A DNA stretch of 64,000 nt from Vagococcus acidifermentans (GTDB taxonomy: Bacteria; Bacillota; Bacilli; Lactobacillales; Vagococcaceae), in assembly GCF_003987655.1 (NCBI RefSeq), contig NZ_NGKC01000002.1:62001-126000 (forward strand), in the 5' to 3' direction. Shown here in pieces: positions 35,406 through 43,836 of the stretch. Numbering within the stretch: position 1 is the first letter of the stretch; each line of letters begins with the position of its first letter. The position numbers and the translations under genes are program-made. Below the pieces are notes generated by a model that made no database searches, had not been told where the DNA came from, and saw only the letters and a list, made by a program, of their open reading frames with translations.

Positions 35406-37316
35406 ATGACGTGTCAGTTGAGTCAACGGCAAAAAGATATAATATTATATCTTACGATGATTTCTGATGTTACGACGACCAAACAACTGGCAGAGATGTT
35501 TTCGATAAGTGTCCGTTCCATTAAGTATGATTTAGCAGATGTGCGTTCGTGGCTTGCAGAAAAAGACATTCAGTTATTTTCCAAAAGAGGCAGCGGTATT
35601 TGGCTGGAGTTGACTAGTGAACAGAAAAAGACGTTGAAAAACAGTGTACTCAGTGATGAAATGGATTCGTACGTCAGCAATCAGCATATCAGGTATCATA
35701 AAATCATTTTTGAACTTATTACCGAAAACGGCATGTTGTCCAGCGACCGGCTCAGCGAACGCATCAAGGTCAGTAAAAACACGATTATTTCAGATTTAGA
35801 CAGAGCAGAACGTTTGTTGAATGAATACGGCTTGTTGCTGGTGAGACAACCGAGCAAAGGATTTGCTATTCAAGGTCAGGAATTGCCGAAACGACAAATA
35901 CTCGAGCAGATGATCCAAGAGGAACTGACTGAATATGATGTGTATTACATCATCAATAAACTGCTGCAGGCCCATGACTATGAAAAGGACATACAGATAG
36001 GCGTCAATAAACAGTTTCAGACGATTTATTCCCAAGTTTTGGCGACGATGTCCGAGGTACTGGCAACCATTGATCCGGCTGAGCTGAACTATAGCGAGGT
36101 GCTGTCGCTGACGATTCGTACCAGCATTTCAATTATGCGGCTGCAAAACAAGTGCACTATTGGCGATTACCGTCAGCTAAATGAAAGCAGTTTGAAAAAT
36201 GAAGTGCCTTACCAGCTGATTAATAGCGCCTACACGTATTTTGATTTGCCGATTTTTGCCGATGAATACGACTATATCAACAGCGATATGCTGCATGATG
36301 TGCCGCAGTATGACATTTTGACGATAACAAAAAAAATCATCCGCCAAGTGTCTGAAGACACCGGCTATCATTTTTCCGAGGACAGCCTGCTGTTCAATAA
36401 TTTATTCGTTCATTTGTCCATCCGATTATCAAAAAAGCATTCGTACTTGAATGAGTACAACCCTTTTGCGGATGACGTGAAGGAAAAATACCCGGATTTA
36501 TTTGCAAGTATCAAGGAGGCGTGCGAAACCCATATCGCAAGCAGCCAGTTATTCGTCAATGATTCTTTCGTCTGCTATTTGGCGCTGCACTTTCTCGGTT
36601 CCTATGAACGACATACAAGCCGCAAGAGCGCATCAGTCGTTTATGTCTGTTCGACAGGTCTGGGCGTCACCAATTTAATCACACAAACGATTCAAAAGCG
36701 GATGAAAGGGATAAAAATTGTCGGCTTTGCCTCTATTTTAAATGTCGGGACGATTGTTCAGCAGCTGCAGCCGGATTTTGTTATCAGTATTTTTCCTTTG
36801 GAAGAACTGGATGTTCCTTGGGTAAAAGTAGAACCGATTTTGACAGAACAAAATTTAAAGAGCATTCAAGAATATGCGGATGCTGTTATTCAAAGGACAG
36901 CGGAGGATGAACTGCCGAAAGCAATGACACATTCGTCTGCCCGCCTGTTGGATTCTGACAGCACAGTTTACGAACAAGAAAGTCAGGAAATTATTATTAA
37001 GGGATATGTGATTTACCAGTCCATCGTGAAAACAATGGCAGATAAATTGGACGAGGCATTGCTGGATTCGCTGATGCTTCACGTCTTGTTGGCTGTTCAC
37101 CGCATTGCTTTTGATCATCAGTACATGGATGAGACAGATTGCTGCGAAACGCATGCTGATGTACGCGAAGAAGACGTACAATCTATTCGCAACATTTTTA
37201 CTGAGCAGGGCTTGGCAATCAATCAAAGTGAAATGATGGCTATGCTCCATTATTTCAAACGAAAGGAGGGGTATCGTGGACGTTCATACTCAGAAAGCAG
37301 AAATATTAACGAATAG
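35406..37316 (+). CDS. PRD-containing transcriptional regulator with EIIB-like domain (BglG/MtlR family)
   Basis: The 636-residue protein has two N-terminal HTH regions (residues 5-60, ITKQLAEMFSISVRS-like, and about 95-150, LSERIKVSKNTIISDLDRAE). Two PTS regulation domains follow (about 195-290 and 300-405). An EIIB-like domain has VVYVCSTGLGVTNLI, Cys415 being a possible phosphorylation site. A C-terminal stretch has HVLLAVHRIAFDH (PRD-like); no EIIA is evident. The DNA-binding HTHs mark it as a DNA activator and not an RNA antiterminator. PTS phosphorylation likely sets its activity. It overlaps the next gene by 41 bases and presumably controls the cluster. Confidence 0.88.
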   Translation: MTCQLSQRQKDIILYLTMISDVTTTKQLAEMFSISVRSIKYDLADVRSWLAEKDIQLFSKRGSGIWLELTSEQKKTLKNSVLSDEMDSYVSNQHIRYHKIIFELITENGMLSSDRLSERIKVSKNTIISDLDRAERLLNEYGLLLVRQPSKGFAIQGQELPKRQILEQMIQEELTEYDVYYIINKLLQAHDYEKDIQIGVNKQFQTIYSQVLATMSEVLATIDPAELNYSEVLSLTIRTSISIMRLQNKCTIGDYRQLNESSLKNEVPYQLINSAYTYFDLPIFADEYDYINSDMLHDVPQYDILTITKKIIRQVSEDTGYHFSEDSLLFNNLFVHLSIRLSKKHSYLNEYNPFADDVKEKYPDLFASIKEACETHIASSQLFVNDSFVCYLALHFLGSYERHTSRKSASVVYVCSTGLGVTNLITQTIQKRMKGIKIVGFASILNVGTIVQQLQPDFVISIFPLEELDVPWVKVEPILTEQNLKSIQEYADAVIQRTAEDELPKAMTHSSARLLDSDSTVYEQESQEIIIKGYVIYQSIVKTMADKLDEALLDSLMLHVLLAVHRIAFDHQYMDETDCCETHADVREEDVQSIRNIFTEQGLAINQSEMMAMLHYFKRKEGYRGRSYSESRNINE

Positions 37317-37608
37317 TCCAGACCGGGAAGCGTTGGAAAAGACAATGAGTTTTATCGACGGCTTGCTCTCTGAAAAAGATATCAAGCCGACGCCGGTCCA
37401 GTACGTTGTGATGATGAATCATGTCAACGAAATGATTAAACGCTCAATTACTCAAGACCGTTTGCCGGAATTTGATTTGGAGATGTTTGCCGATGTTTCT
37501 GAAGAATCGCTCGGCATGGCAATGCAAGTGGTTGAATGTATAGGAAAACTATCAGAAGAAGAAGGATATTTGCTGTCCATTCACTTCGAGACAGCGAAAA
37601 ACAATTAA
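37276..37608 (+). CDS. Free-standing PRD domain protein (EF_0829-like)
   Basis: This 110-residue protein is a single PTS regulation domain: helix-rich, with MMNHVNEMIKRS (His49) and SIHFETAK (His103), the positions where PRDs carry phosphorylatable His. It has no DNA-binding part. The start is GTG 37276, with AAAGGAGGGG upstream, inside the end of the large regulator gene. I recall a family described around Enterococcus EF_0829 with the same neighbours. It may act as a detachable phospho-sensor or anti-regulator for the preceding protein; this is inference. Confidence 0.8.
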   Translation: MDVHTQKAEILTNSPDREALEKTMSFIDGLLSEKDIKPTPVQYVVMMNHVNEMIKRSITQDRLPEFDLEMFADVSEESLGMAMQVVECIGKLSEEEGYLLSIHFETAKNN

Positions 37609-37626
37609 AAAAGGAGAGACAAAACA

Positions 37627-37983
37627 ATGATTACAGTGGTTATTGCGGACAGACTAGGTAAAGGACAAAATGTGGCAAAAGGAGTCGAAGCAGCCGGCGG
37701 AAAAGCAATCGTCGTGCCCGGCATGGGAGCAGATATGCGGCTGGGGGACGTCATGCAGGCGGAAAATGCCGATTTAGGGATTTCATTTTGCGGAAGCGGC
37801 GGAGCAGGCGCTATTACAGCAGCTACCAAGTACGGATATCCGGAACGCCACGGCATGCGGTCAATCGAAGAGGGCGTGACAGCCATTCAAGACGGCAAGA
37901 CGGTTCTCGGTTTTGGGTTCATGGACGTGGAAGAACTGGGCAAACGGCTGACAGAGGCTTATATCAAAAAACATCAAAGCTAA
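37627..37983 (+). CDS. Glycine-rich SFCGS-family protein (EF_0830-like)
   Basis: The 118-residue cytoplasmic protein contains ADLGISFCGSGGAGAITAAT (Cys55 in the SFCGS motif), preceded by VVPGMGADMRLGDV and followed by YGYPERHGMRSIEEG. The family is named for this motif and occurs with DUF4310, DUF4311 and DUF4312. A conserved Cys in a Gly-rich loop after a beta strand recalls PTS EIIB active sites, but homology is not shown. AAAAGGAGAG precedes the ATG. Function unknown. Confidence 0.85.
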   Translation: MITVVIADRLGKGQNVAKGVEAAGGKAIVVPGMGADMRLGDVMQAENADLGISFCGSGGAGAITAATKYGYPERHGMRSIEEGVTAIQDGKTVLGFGFMDVEELGKRLTEAYIKKHQS

Positions 37984-38008
37984 CGACGGACGAAAGGGAG
38001 ATGATAAT

Positions 38009-38371
38009 ATGTCTGTAAATCGTCAGCTTAATCAAACCGTGCGCGTCTCCGGAACAGGGGACACTCCGTCCCAAGCTTTCGCGGATGCGTTGGGGAAAGT
38101 CAAACAAGCGGTGTTGGGGAAATCTTCAGATATATATCTTAGAATCGAGCCAATAGACGTAACAGTCTTGTCTGCGGTTCAGAAAAAGGAAACGGAGTAT
38201 TTTCTGTTTTTCTTTTTGCCAAGGGAAAAGCAGCATTTTTCTGTCGATTTGCAAGTTGAGGTCCAAGTGCAATACATCAGCCTGGCAGAGGTGCGGTTTA
38301 ACGTTCAAGAAGAAAAGCGTTCGCCTCATTTTTGGGTGAACGTGAAACAACGATTTTTGAAAGAAGGGTAA
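38009..38371 (+). CDS. DUF4312-family protein (EF_0831-like)
   Basis: The 120-residue protein is soluble: QLNQTVRVSGTGDTPSQAFADALGKVKQ at the start, then IEPIDVTVLSAVQKKETEYFLFFFLPRE and VEVQVQYISL. It has an alpha/beta pattern with no cysteine and no signal peptide. It matches DUF4312, always found with SFCGS, DUF4311 and DUF4310. AAAGGGAG precedes ATG 38009. It lies 6 bases before the DUF4311 gene, so a subunit or assembly role for the membrane parts is likely. Confidence 0.82.
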   Translation: MSVNRQLNQTVRVSGTGDTPSQAFADALGKVKQAVLGKSSDIYLRIEPIDVTVLSAVQKKETEYFLFFFLPREKQHFSVDLQVEVQVQYISLAEVRFNVQEEKRSPHFWVNVKQRFLKEG

Positions 38372-38376
38372 AATAA

Positions 38377-39150
38377 ATGATCATTATAATTCTTAAATCA
38401 CTAGTGATTGGCGGTTTGCTTGGCTTTGCGGCAAGCGTTGGGGCCGCACGTATGTTTCATACGCCGAAATCCCAAGCGCTCGGAGCTTTCCGGACGTTTG
38501 GCGAAATGAATGCGTGTGAGGGAGATCCGGCTGCCCACTTTTCATTTGGACTCGGGTTCTTCTTTAATGCGTGGGCATCGACCGTCGGTGCCGGTGCATT
38601 TACACAAGATGTGACACACCGTATCGTGCCGAACTGGGCAACGGCGGCGTTATTGATGAAAAATAAAAATGTCGAAGAAACGATGCACAATCCTAAAAAA
38701 ATGGCGATAGCAGGAACAGTCATCGGGGCGCTGCTGGTCACTTTTTTAAATTCGACTGCCGCTGCTATTCCCGAGTCGCTTCAGGTAACGGCTGTGGCCG
38801 TGCTTGTGCCGGCTGCAACCATTCTGATTGATACTGTCATGCCGGTTCTTTTCTGGTTATCAGCATTGGATGCAGGCGTCAGGACAGGATTTTGGGCTAC
38901 TTTGTTTGGCGGTTTGTCCCAAATGATTATGGGCAATGCTGTACCGGGTGTCGTTCTTGGTATATTGATTGGTAAAGGTGTCGATGATACTGGTTGGAAC
39001 CGTGTCACCAAAAGCATCTTGGCGGCAATTATCATGCTGTTCATTTTAAGTGGTTTTTTCCGCGGATTCGACTTGCAACTACTCGAAAGCTTCAAACTGC
39101 AAGTGCCAAAATGGCTTGAAAACATGCATAACATCGTGAATTTAAAATAA
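38377..39150 (+). CDS. DUF4311 integral membrane protein (EF_0832-like)
   Basis: This 257-residue protein has about six membrane segments (residues 3-24, 55-75, 105-128, 130-155, 165-200 and 210-232). Polar motifs are FRTFGEMNACEGDPAAHFSF, FNAWASTVGAGAFTQDVTHR and SALDAGVRTGFWATLFGG. These charged, conserved stretches within a transporter-like frame suggest a substrate path. It matches DUF4311. With DUF4310 it probably makes a two-subunit membrane complex. A specific substrate is unknown. Confidence 0.83.
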   Translation: MIIIILKSLVIGGLLGFAASVGAARMFHTPKSQALGAFRTFGEMNACEGDPAAHFSFGLGFFFNAWASTVGAGAFTQDVTHRIVPNWATAALLMKNKNVEETMHNPKKMAIAGTVIGALLVTFLNSTAAAIPESLQVTAVAVLVPAATILIDTVMPVLFWLSALDAGVRTGFWATLFGGLSQMIMGNAVPGVVLGILIGKGVDDTGWNRVTKSILAAIIMLFILSGFFRGFDLQLLESFKLQVPKWLENMHNIVNLK

Positions 39151-39170
39151 AGTAGAGAGGTGTCAGAAAA

Positions 39171-39851
39171 ATGGAGCATACAAATACGGAGACTACAGTG
39201 GCAAAAAGTCTGGGAGAAAAAAGTTTCTGGCTGGCTGACTGGTCATTTCCGATTATTGTCGGTCTGTTGTCGGCAGCGGTATTTTCGGGAACGCACATGT
39301 ACATTGTTCACGGGGTCGGTGCATTTAATGAAGTGTCCATTGTAGCAATGTTGAAAGCCGGTTTGGATGGCGGTTCTTACGGTGCTGCGGCAGCATTCGG
39401 TGCCAGCTTCTTGTTTGCCAGAATTTTAGAAGGGTCACTGGTCGGGATTTTGGATTTGGGCGGTTCGATTTTAACGGGTGTCGGCATCGGGATTCCGGCG
39501 ATGCTGCTCAGTGTCGGAATCACTGCACCGACAGATAACTTCTTGCTGTCACTATTGGTCGGGCTGACATTGGGACTGTTGATTGGCGGTATCATTATTC
39601 TTATTAGAAAATTCACCATTGGCCAGTCAACTTCCACATTTGGCGCCGACATCATGATGGGGGCAGGAAATGCTTCAGGTCGTTTTTTGGGACCGCTCAT
39701 CATTTTGAGTGCGGCCTCAGCATCTGCACCAATCGGCATCGGTGCTGTTATCGGGTCATTGATATTCTATGTCTGGAAAAAACCAATCGCAGGTGGTGCG
39801 ATTTTAGGCGCAATGATTTTTGGCGCCCTGTTCCCGGTACCTTTGGGCTAA
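39171..39851 (+). CDS. DUF4310 integral membrane protein (EF_0833-like)
   Basis: This 226-residue protein is very Gly/Ala-rich and has about five to six membrane segments (residues 27-45, 68-85, 95-118, 125-150, 165-190 and 195-222). Conserved parts are FSGTHMYIVHGVGAFNEVS, LDLGGSILTGVGIGIPAMLL and TFGADIMMGAGNASGRFLGPL. It matches DUF4310. It is the last gene of the cluster; a strong terminator follows at once. The catabolic genes seen with this set in Enterococcus are missing here. Confidence 0.83.
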   Translation: MEHTNTETTVAKSLGEKSFWLADWSFPIIVGLLSAAVFSGTHMYIVHGVGAFNEVSIVAMLKAGLDGGSYGAAAAFGASFLFARILEGSLVGILDLGGSILTGVGIGIPAMLLSVGITAPTDNFLLSLLVGLTLGLLIGGIIILIRKFTIGQSTSTFGADIMMGAGNASGRFLGPLIILSAASASAPIGIGAVIGSLIFYVWKKPIAGGAILGAMIFGALFPVPLG

Positions 39852-39853
39852 AC

Positions 39854-39911
39854 ACAAAAAAGCTGTCGACTGCTCTCACGGAAAGAGAAAACAGTCGACA
39901 GCTTTTTTTGT
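39854..39911. terminator. Bidirectional terminator between the DUF4310 gene and brnQ
   Basis: CAAAAAAGCTGTCGACTG pairs with CAGTCGACAGCTTTTTTTG, with a small inner CTCT/AGAG stem. It serves both convergent genes. Confidence 0.92.
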
Positions 39912-39914
39912 GTG

Positions 39915-41267
39915 TCAGCCAGTTGTTTTTTCGGCCGTTGCCAAACTGATAATCCAGCCGACTGCCAAGCCGATGAGCGCCGGTAAAATCCAGCCCATCT
40001 GAACCGCTGAAAACGGCAGCAGACTGTCGATAAATTGCGTGACTTGATGAATCACCGGGTGTTCGCTGATAGCAGCAGGCAGTGACTTGATGCCTTCAAG
40101 CACAGCGAAAATAAACGTGAAACCGATCGCTGACTGGTAGACGATTTTCTGATGATGGTATAAAGGCGACAAAAAGGTGATAACAACTAGGGTAATCGCC
40201 AGCGGATACAGAAACATCAGGACTGGTATAGAAATTTTAATAATGGATGTCAGCCCGACATTCGCGATACCCATTCCCAAAAGGCTGAACACATGCACGA
40301 ATTTCCGGTAACTGATTGAGGGGAAGAGTTCGGCAAATGTTTCACTACATGCAGTGATGAGCCCGATGGCTGTTTTCAGACAAGCAACGGTGACGATAAT
40401 CGCCAGCAGGACTTTCCCGATCTCGCCAAAATAATAAGTCGTAATGTCAGTGAGTGCGATTCCGCCGTTTTCAGATAACGCAAACCGATTGAGACTGCGG
40501 GCACCGAGAAAGGCTAGACTGCCGTAGATGACTGACATCAAAAAGATTGTGACGATGCCTGATTTGATGGTGTCCTTGGCGATATCCCCCGGCTTGGTGA
40601 CACCAAGCTGCTGGATGGCGTTGACGATGATGATGCCAAATGCAAGCGAAGCCAGAACATCCATCGTGTTGTAGCCTTCTATAAATCCTTGGAAAAACGC
40701 GCCTTGAGCATATTCCGGCTGGACCGGCAAGTTGGCTGTAGTTCCCATAGGATTAAAAAAAGCGGTGATGATAAGCAGTGCTAAAAAGACTAGAAATAAT
40801 GGATTCAGCACTTTCCCGACCCACACCATGATTTTAGCCGGGTTGAGCGAGAGCAGCCAGGCTAAAAGGAAAAATATCAGTGTGAAGACGAAGAGCCCAA
40901 CCGTTAAGTATCCCTCGGGAATGAACGGTTTGATGCCTATCTCGAAAGAAACGGTAGCAGTTCGCGGCAAGGCGAAGAAAGGACCAATCGTCAAATAGAG
41001 AGCAACGGTAAAAAATAACGCAAACGACGGACTGACCCGGCTGGCCAAATCAAACAGCCCGGAGCTGTTTGAAATACCGATTGCAACAACACCTAAAAAT
41101 GGTAAGCCGACGCCCGTCAAAATAAACCCGAGTGTGGCAGGCAGAGTGTTGCTGCCGGCTGCTTGTCCCATGTGGACCGGAAAGATGAGGTTGCCGGCAC
41201 CAAAAAACAGTCCGAAGAGCAGTGAACCGACTGTAATATAAGAACTTAATGATAGTTTTCGTGTCAT
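39915..41267 (-). CDS. brnQ: Branched-chain amino acid:cation symporter BrnQ
   Basis: The 450-residue LIVCS-family carrier has about 12 membrane segments. It starts with SYITVGSLLFGLFFGAGNLIFPVHMGQAAG, the family signature, and includes FALPRTATVSFEIGI, ILVFAFGIIIVNAIQQLG-like FGIIIVNAIQ and VACLKTAIGLITACSETF. It imports Leu, Ile and Val with Na+ or H+. ATG 41267 is chosen for the AGGGGGAAA site upstream; the longer frame to 41309 lacks one. Monocistronic, convergent with the DUF4310 cluster and divergent from tetR. Confidence 0.93.
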   Translation of the reverse strand: MTRKLSLSSYITVGSLLFGLFFGAGNLIFPVHMGQAAGSNTLPATLGFILTGVGLPFLGVVAIGISNSSGLFDLASRVSPSFALFFTVALYLTIGPFFALPRTATVSFEIGIKPFIPEGYLTVGLFVFTLIFFLLAWLLSLNPAKIMVWVGKVLNPLFLVFLALLIITAFFNPMGTTANLPVQPEYAQGAFFQGFIEGYNTMDVLASLAFGIIIVNAIQQLGVTKPGDIAKDTIKSGIVTIFLMSVIYGSLAFLGARSLNRFALSENGGIALTDITTYYFGEIGKVLLAIIVTVACLKTAIGLITACSETFAELFPSISYRKFVHVFSLLGMGIANVGLTSIIKISIPVLMFLYPLAITLVVITFLSPLYHHQKIVYQSAIGFTFIFAVLEGIKSLPAAISEHPVIHQVTQFIDSLLPFSAVQMGWILPALIGLAVGWIISLATAEKTTG

Positions 41268-41360
41268 AAAATTTCCCCCTAAAAAAATAACTCCCAACTT
41301 TAAAAGCATACTACGTCAGCCAAAAAAAAACAATTTTTTTTTTAAAATGATGCATCATGC

Positions 41361-41389
41361 TTGAAATATGACACACCGTCATATATAAT
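41361..41389 (+). promoter_or_regulatory. Promoter of the TetR-ABC exporter operon
   Basis: TTGAAA (41361-41366), a 17-base spacer and TATAAT (41384-41389). Inverted repeats fill the spacer and flank the -10, so repressor binding would exclude RNA polymerase. Confidence 0.85.
41366..41384 (+). promoter_or_regulatory. TetR operator 1
   Basis: ATATGAC-ACACC-GTCATAT is a perfect 7-base inverted repeat between -35 and -10. Confidence 0.8.
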
Positions 41390-41402
41390 GACATGGTGTC
41401 AT
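41388..41402 (+). promoter_or_regulatory. TetR operator 2
   Basis: ATGACA-TGG-TGTCAT is a perfect inverted repeat at the start-point region. TTGAAAYATGACAC also occurs as outer arms at 41361-41374 and 41396-41409, so the two dyads are nested in a larger one. Confidence 0.8.
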
Positions 41403-41437
41403 GTTTCAAAGCAGATTGATAAAGGAGAGAAAACCAT

Positions 41438-42121
41438 ATGCCGAAAGATACTTTTTTCCGTTTGGATGAAGCAAAGAGGCGTAAAATAATGGAAGCAGCC
41501 AGAAGGGAGTTTTCTGATGTGCCGCTTCATGAGGCATCAATAGCGAACATCGTCAAATATGCGGAAATTCCACGCGGCAGTTTTTACCAGTATTTTACCG
41601 ATAAAGAAGACCTTTTTTTCTATTATTTTGATTCTGTACATAAAGAAACGGAAGACTCTTTGCAGCGGCTGCTGCGGGAGGAGAAGGGCAATCTTTTTTC
41701 GACTTTTCAGAAATACGCTGAAGTGCTGCTCAATGATATTTTGTATGGTCCAAACAGTGATTTCCTCAGAAACTTTTTTTACCATATGAATTACAGCCGG
41801 ACCAATCGGATTGCACCATTTACCGATGAGCAGCTGAAAAAAACTGAGAGGCCGCACCGTTTCCATCACGCACACCAGTCAAATCACCAGACTCTGCTGG
41901 AAAATGTGGATACCGGCAACCTGAATATTACAACGAAACGAGAGCTGGAAGTGCTGATTCGACTGATTTTATCCATGTTTCTTTCCACTATCAATTATGC
42001 GCTGAAATGTCAAAAAGAAGGGCAGCCCGTTGAGGTGTCCGAGATGCTGGTCACATTCAACATGAAGTTGAATTGGCTGAGACACGGAGTTGAGAAAAAT
42101 AAAGAAGGTGAAGCAATTTGA
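41438..42121 (+). CDS. TetR-family transcriptional regulator
   Basis: The 227-residue protein has an N-terminal HTH (residues 10-55: AKRRKIMEAARREFSDVPLHEASIANIVKYAEIPRGSFYQYFTDKEDL) and a helical ligand domain. ATG 41438 has AAAGGAGAG upstream. Its stop overlaps the ABC gene start by 4 bases. It most likely represses its own operon through the nested dyads at 41361-41409 and is relieved by a drug or metabolite exported by the transporter. Confidence 0.92.
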   Translation: MPKDTFFRLDEAKRRKIMEAARREFSDVPLHEASIANIVKYAEIPRGSFYQYFTDKEDLFFYYFDSVHKETEDSLQRLLREEKGNLFSTFQKYAEVLLNDILYGPNSDFLRNFFYHMNYSRTNRIAPFTDEQLKKTERPHRFHHAHQSNHQTLLENVDTGNLNITTKRELEVLIRLILSMFLSTINYALKCQKEGQPVEVSEMLVTFNMKLNWLRHGVEKNKEGEAI

Positions 42122-43836
42122 TAAAAATGATTAAGCGAATGTCTGTCGTGTCAATCATCATGGCATTTGTGTTCATGTTTATACAAGTCATTGCTGATTT
42201 GTATTTGCCGACATTGACATCAGATATTATCGATAAAGGTGTCGCTACCGGGGATATTGATTATATCTGGCGTGTTGGTTTCATCATGCTGGGAGTTTCT
42301 TTAGTCGGGATTGTTGCCTCGGTATTCAATACGCTGGTTGCGACCCGGGAATCGCAGAAACTCGGTCGTACAATCCGCTCGGAAATCTACCGGAAAGTCG
42401 AGTATTCTTCAAACAACGAGTTTGAAAAAGTGGGGACAGCTTCACTGATCACACGAACAACTAATGACGTCAACCAGATTCAGATGGTGACCCAGATGGT
42501 TTTGCGGATGATGATCAATGCGCCTTTGACGCTGATTGGGGCGAGTCTGATGGCGTACAAGCAAAACGCCGGACTGACCAAGATTTTTCTGTTTATAGTC
42601 CCGATAATCGTTGTGTTTATGGGTGTGATTATGTACTTTGCGACACCGCTGTTCAAGAGTTTGCAGAACAAGACAGACAAATTGAACTTGGTTTTTCGTG
42701 AAGGGCTGACAGGAATTCGCGTCATCCGGGCGTTCAACCAGTCGAAGTTTGAGACGAAGCGGTTCGATAAAGCGAATAAAGATTACACAGATACTGCAAT
42801 TAAAGTCAATACAATCATGTCGTTCATGATGCCGGTGTTGACACTGGTCATCAGCGGAACGAACGTGTCGATCATCTGGCTGGGAAGCCACAGCATAGCC
42901 GAGGGCACACTTGAGGTCGGAACGATGATGGCATTTATGACTTACGCGATGCAGATTTTAATGAGTTTTATGATGATGTCGATGATTTTCATTTTCGTTC
43001 CGCGGGCACAGGCTTCAGCTGAACGGATTAATGAAGTGCTTGATATGAAAAATGACATTGAGGACCCTACAGAGCCAGCCGGGCTGGACGGGGATACTTC
43101 ACTGGTTTTTGACGATGTGGACTTCCGTTATTTAGGTGCTGAGAACAGGGCCTTGAAGCACATCGATTTTACCGCAGAGAAAGGTGATACAGTTGCTGTC
43201 ATCGGCGGTACCGGTTCAGGGAAAACCACACTGGTCAATTTAATTCCGCGGTTTTATGATATTGAACGCGGTACGATCCGGTTGAACGGTCAGGATATCC
43301 GTCAAGTTGAACAGAAAAAATTGCGGGACCGAATCGGCTTTGTGCCGCAACGGGCAGTTTTGTTCACGGGATCGATTCGCGAGAACATGCAGTACGGCAA
43401 AAAGGATGCCACAGATGAAGAAATCTGGCGTGCTTTAGAGATTGCCCAGGCCAAATCCTTTGTGGAAGAATTGCCTGACAAACTGGACAGCTACGTTGAA
43501 CAAGGCGGCGGCAACTTTTCCGGCGGACAGCGCCAGCGGTTGTGTATCGCCAGAGCTCTGGTCAAACCGGCGGATGTGTATGTCTTTGATGATTCTTTCT
43601 CGGCGCTTGACTTTAAAACAGACGCATTGTTGCGGGCGGCATTGAAAGAACATATCACGGATGCTGTTGTGGTCATTGTCGCACAGCGTATCAGTACTGT
43701 CGTGGATGCCGATACTATCATCGTGCTGGATGAAGGCAAGATGGTCGGCAGAGGTACCCACAATGAATTGAAAGAAACCAATGAAACGTATATTGAAATT
43801 ATCGAATCTCAGCTGCGGAAGGAGGAAATTGCATGA
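42118..43836 (+). CDS. Heterodimeric ABC exporter, subunit with degenerate nucleotide site
   Basis: The 572-residue protein has six membrane segments in the first 300 residues, then an ATPase domain with Walker A GGTGSGKTT, Q-loop FVPQRAVLF, signature FSGGQRQRL and Walker B VYVFDDSFSALD. The residue after Walker B is Asp in place of the catalytic Glu, as in the degenerate site of heterodimeric exporters such as TM287, LmrC or EfrA-type proteins. The start is probably TTG 42118 (GAAGGTG 7 bases upstream), overlapping the tetR stop; ATG 42127 is the alternative. It pairs with the next protein. Confidence 0.92.
   Translation: MIKMIKRMSVVSIIMAFVFMFIQVIADLYLPTLTSDIIDKGVATGDIDYIWRVGFIMLGVSLVGIVASVFNTLVATRESQKLGRTIRSEIYRKVEYSSNNEFEKVGTASLITRTTNDVNQIQMVTQMVLRMMINAPLTLIGASLMAYKQNAGLTKIFLFIVPIIVVFMGVIMYFATPLFKSLQNKTDKLNLVFREGLTGIRVIRAFNQSKFETKRFDKANKDYTDTAIKVNTIMSFMMPVLTLVISGTNVSIIWLGSHSIAEGTLEVGTMMAFMTYAMQILMSFMMMSMIFIFVPRAQASAERINEVLDMKNDIEDPTEPAGLDGDTSLVFDDVDFRYLGAENRALKHIDFTAEKGDTVAVIGGTGSGKTTLVNLIPRFYDIERGTIRLNGQDIRQVEQKKLRDRIGFVPQRAVLFTGSIRENMQYGKKDATDEEIWRALEIAQAKSFVEELPDKLDSYVEQGGGNFSGGQRQRLCIARALVKPADVYVFDDSFSALDFKTDALLRAALKEHITDAVVVIVAQRISTVVDADTIIVLDEGKMVGRGTHNELKETNETYIEIIESQLRKEEIA

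Noticed and set aside
41348-41357. Palindrome TGATGCATCA upstream of the TetR promoter
   Set aside because: Perfect 10-base dyad, but it lies upstream of the -35 and does not resemble the two TetR-like dyads; short palindromes are frequent by chance.
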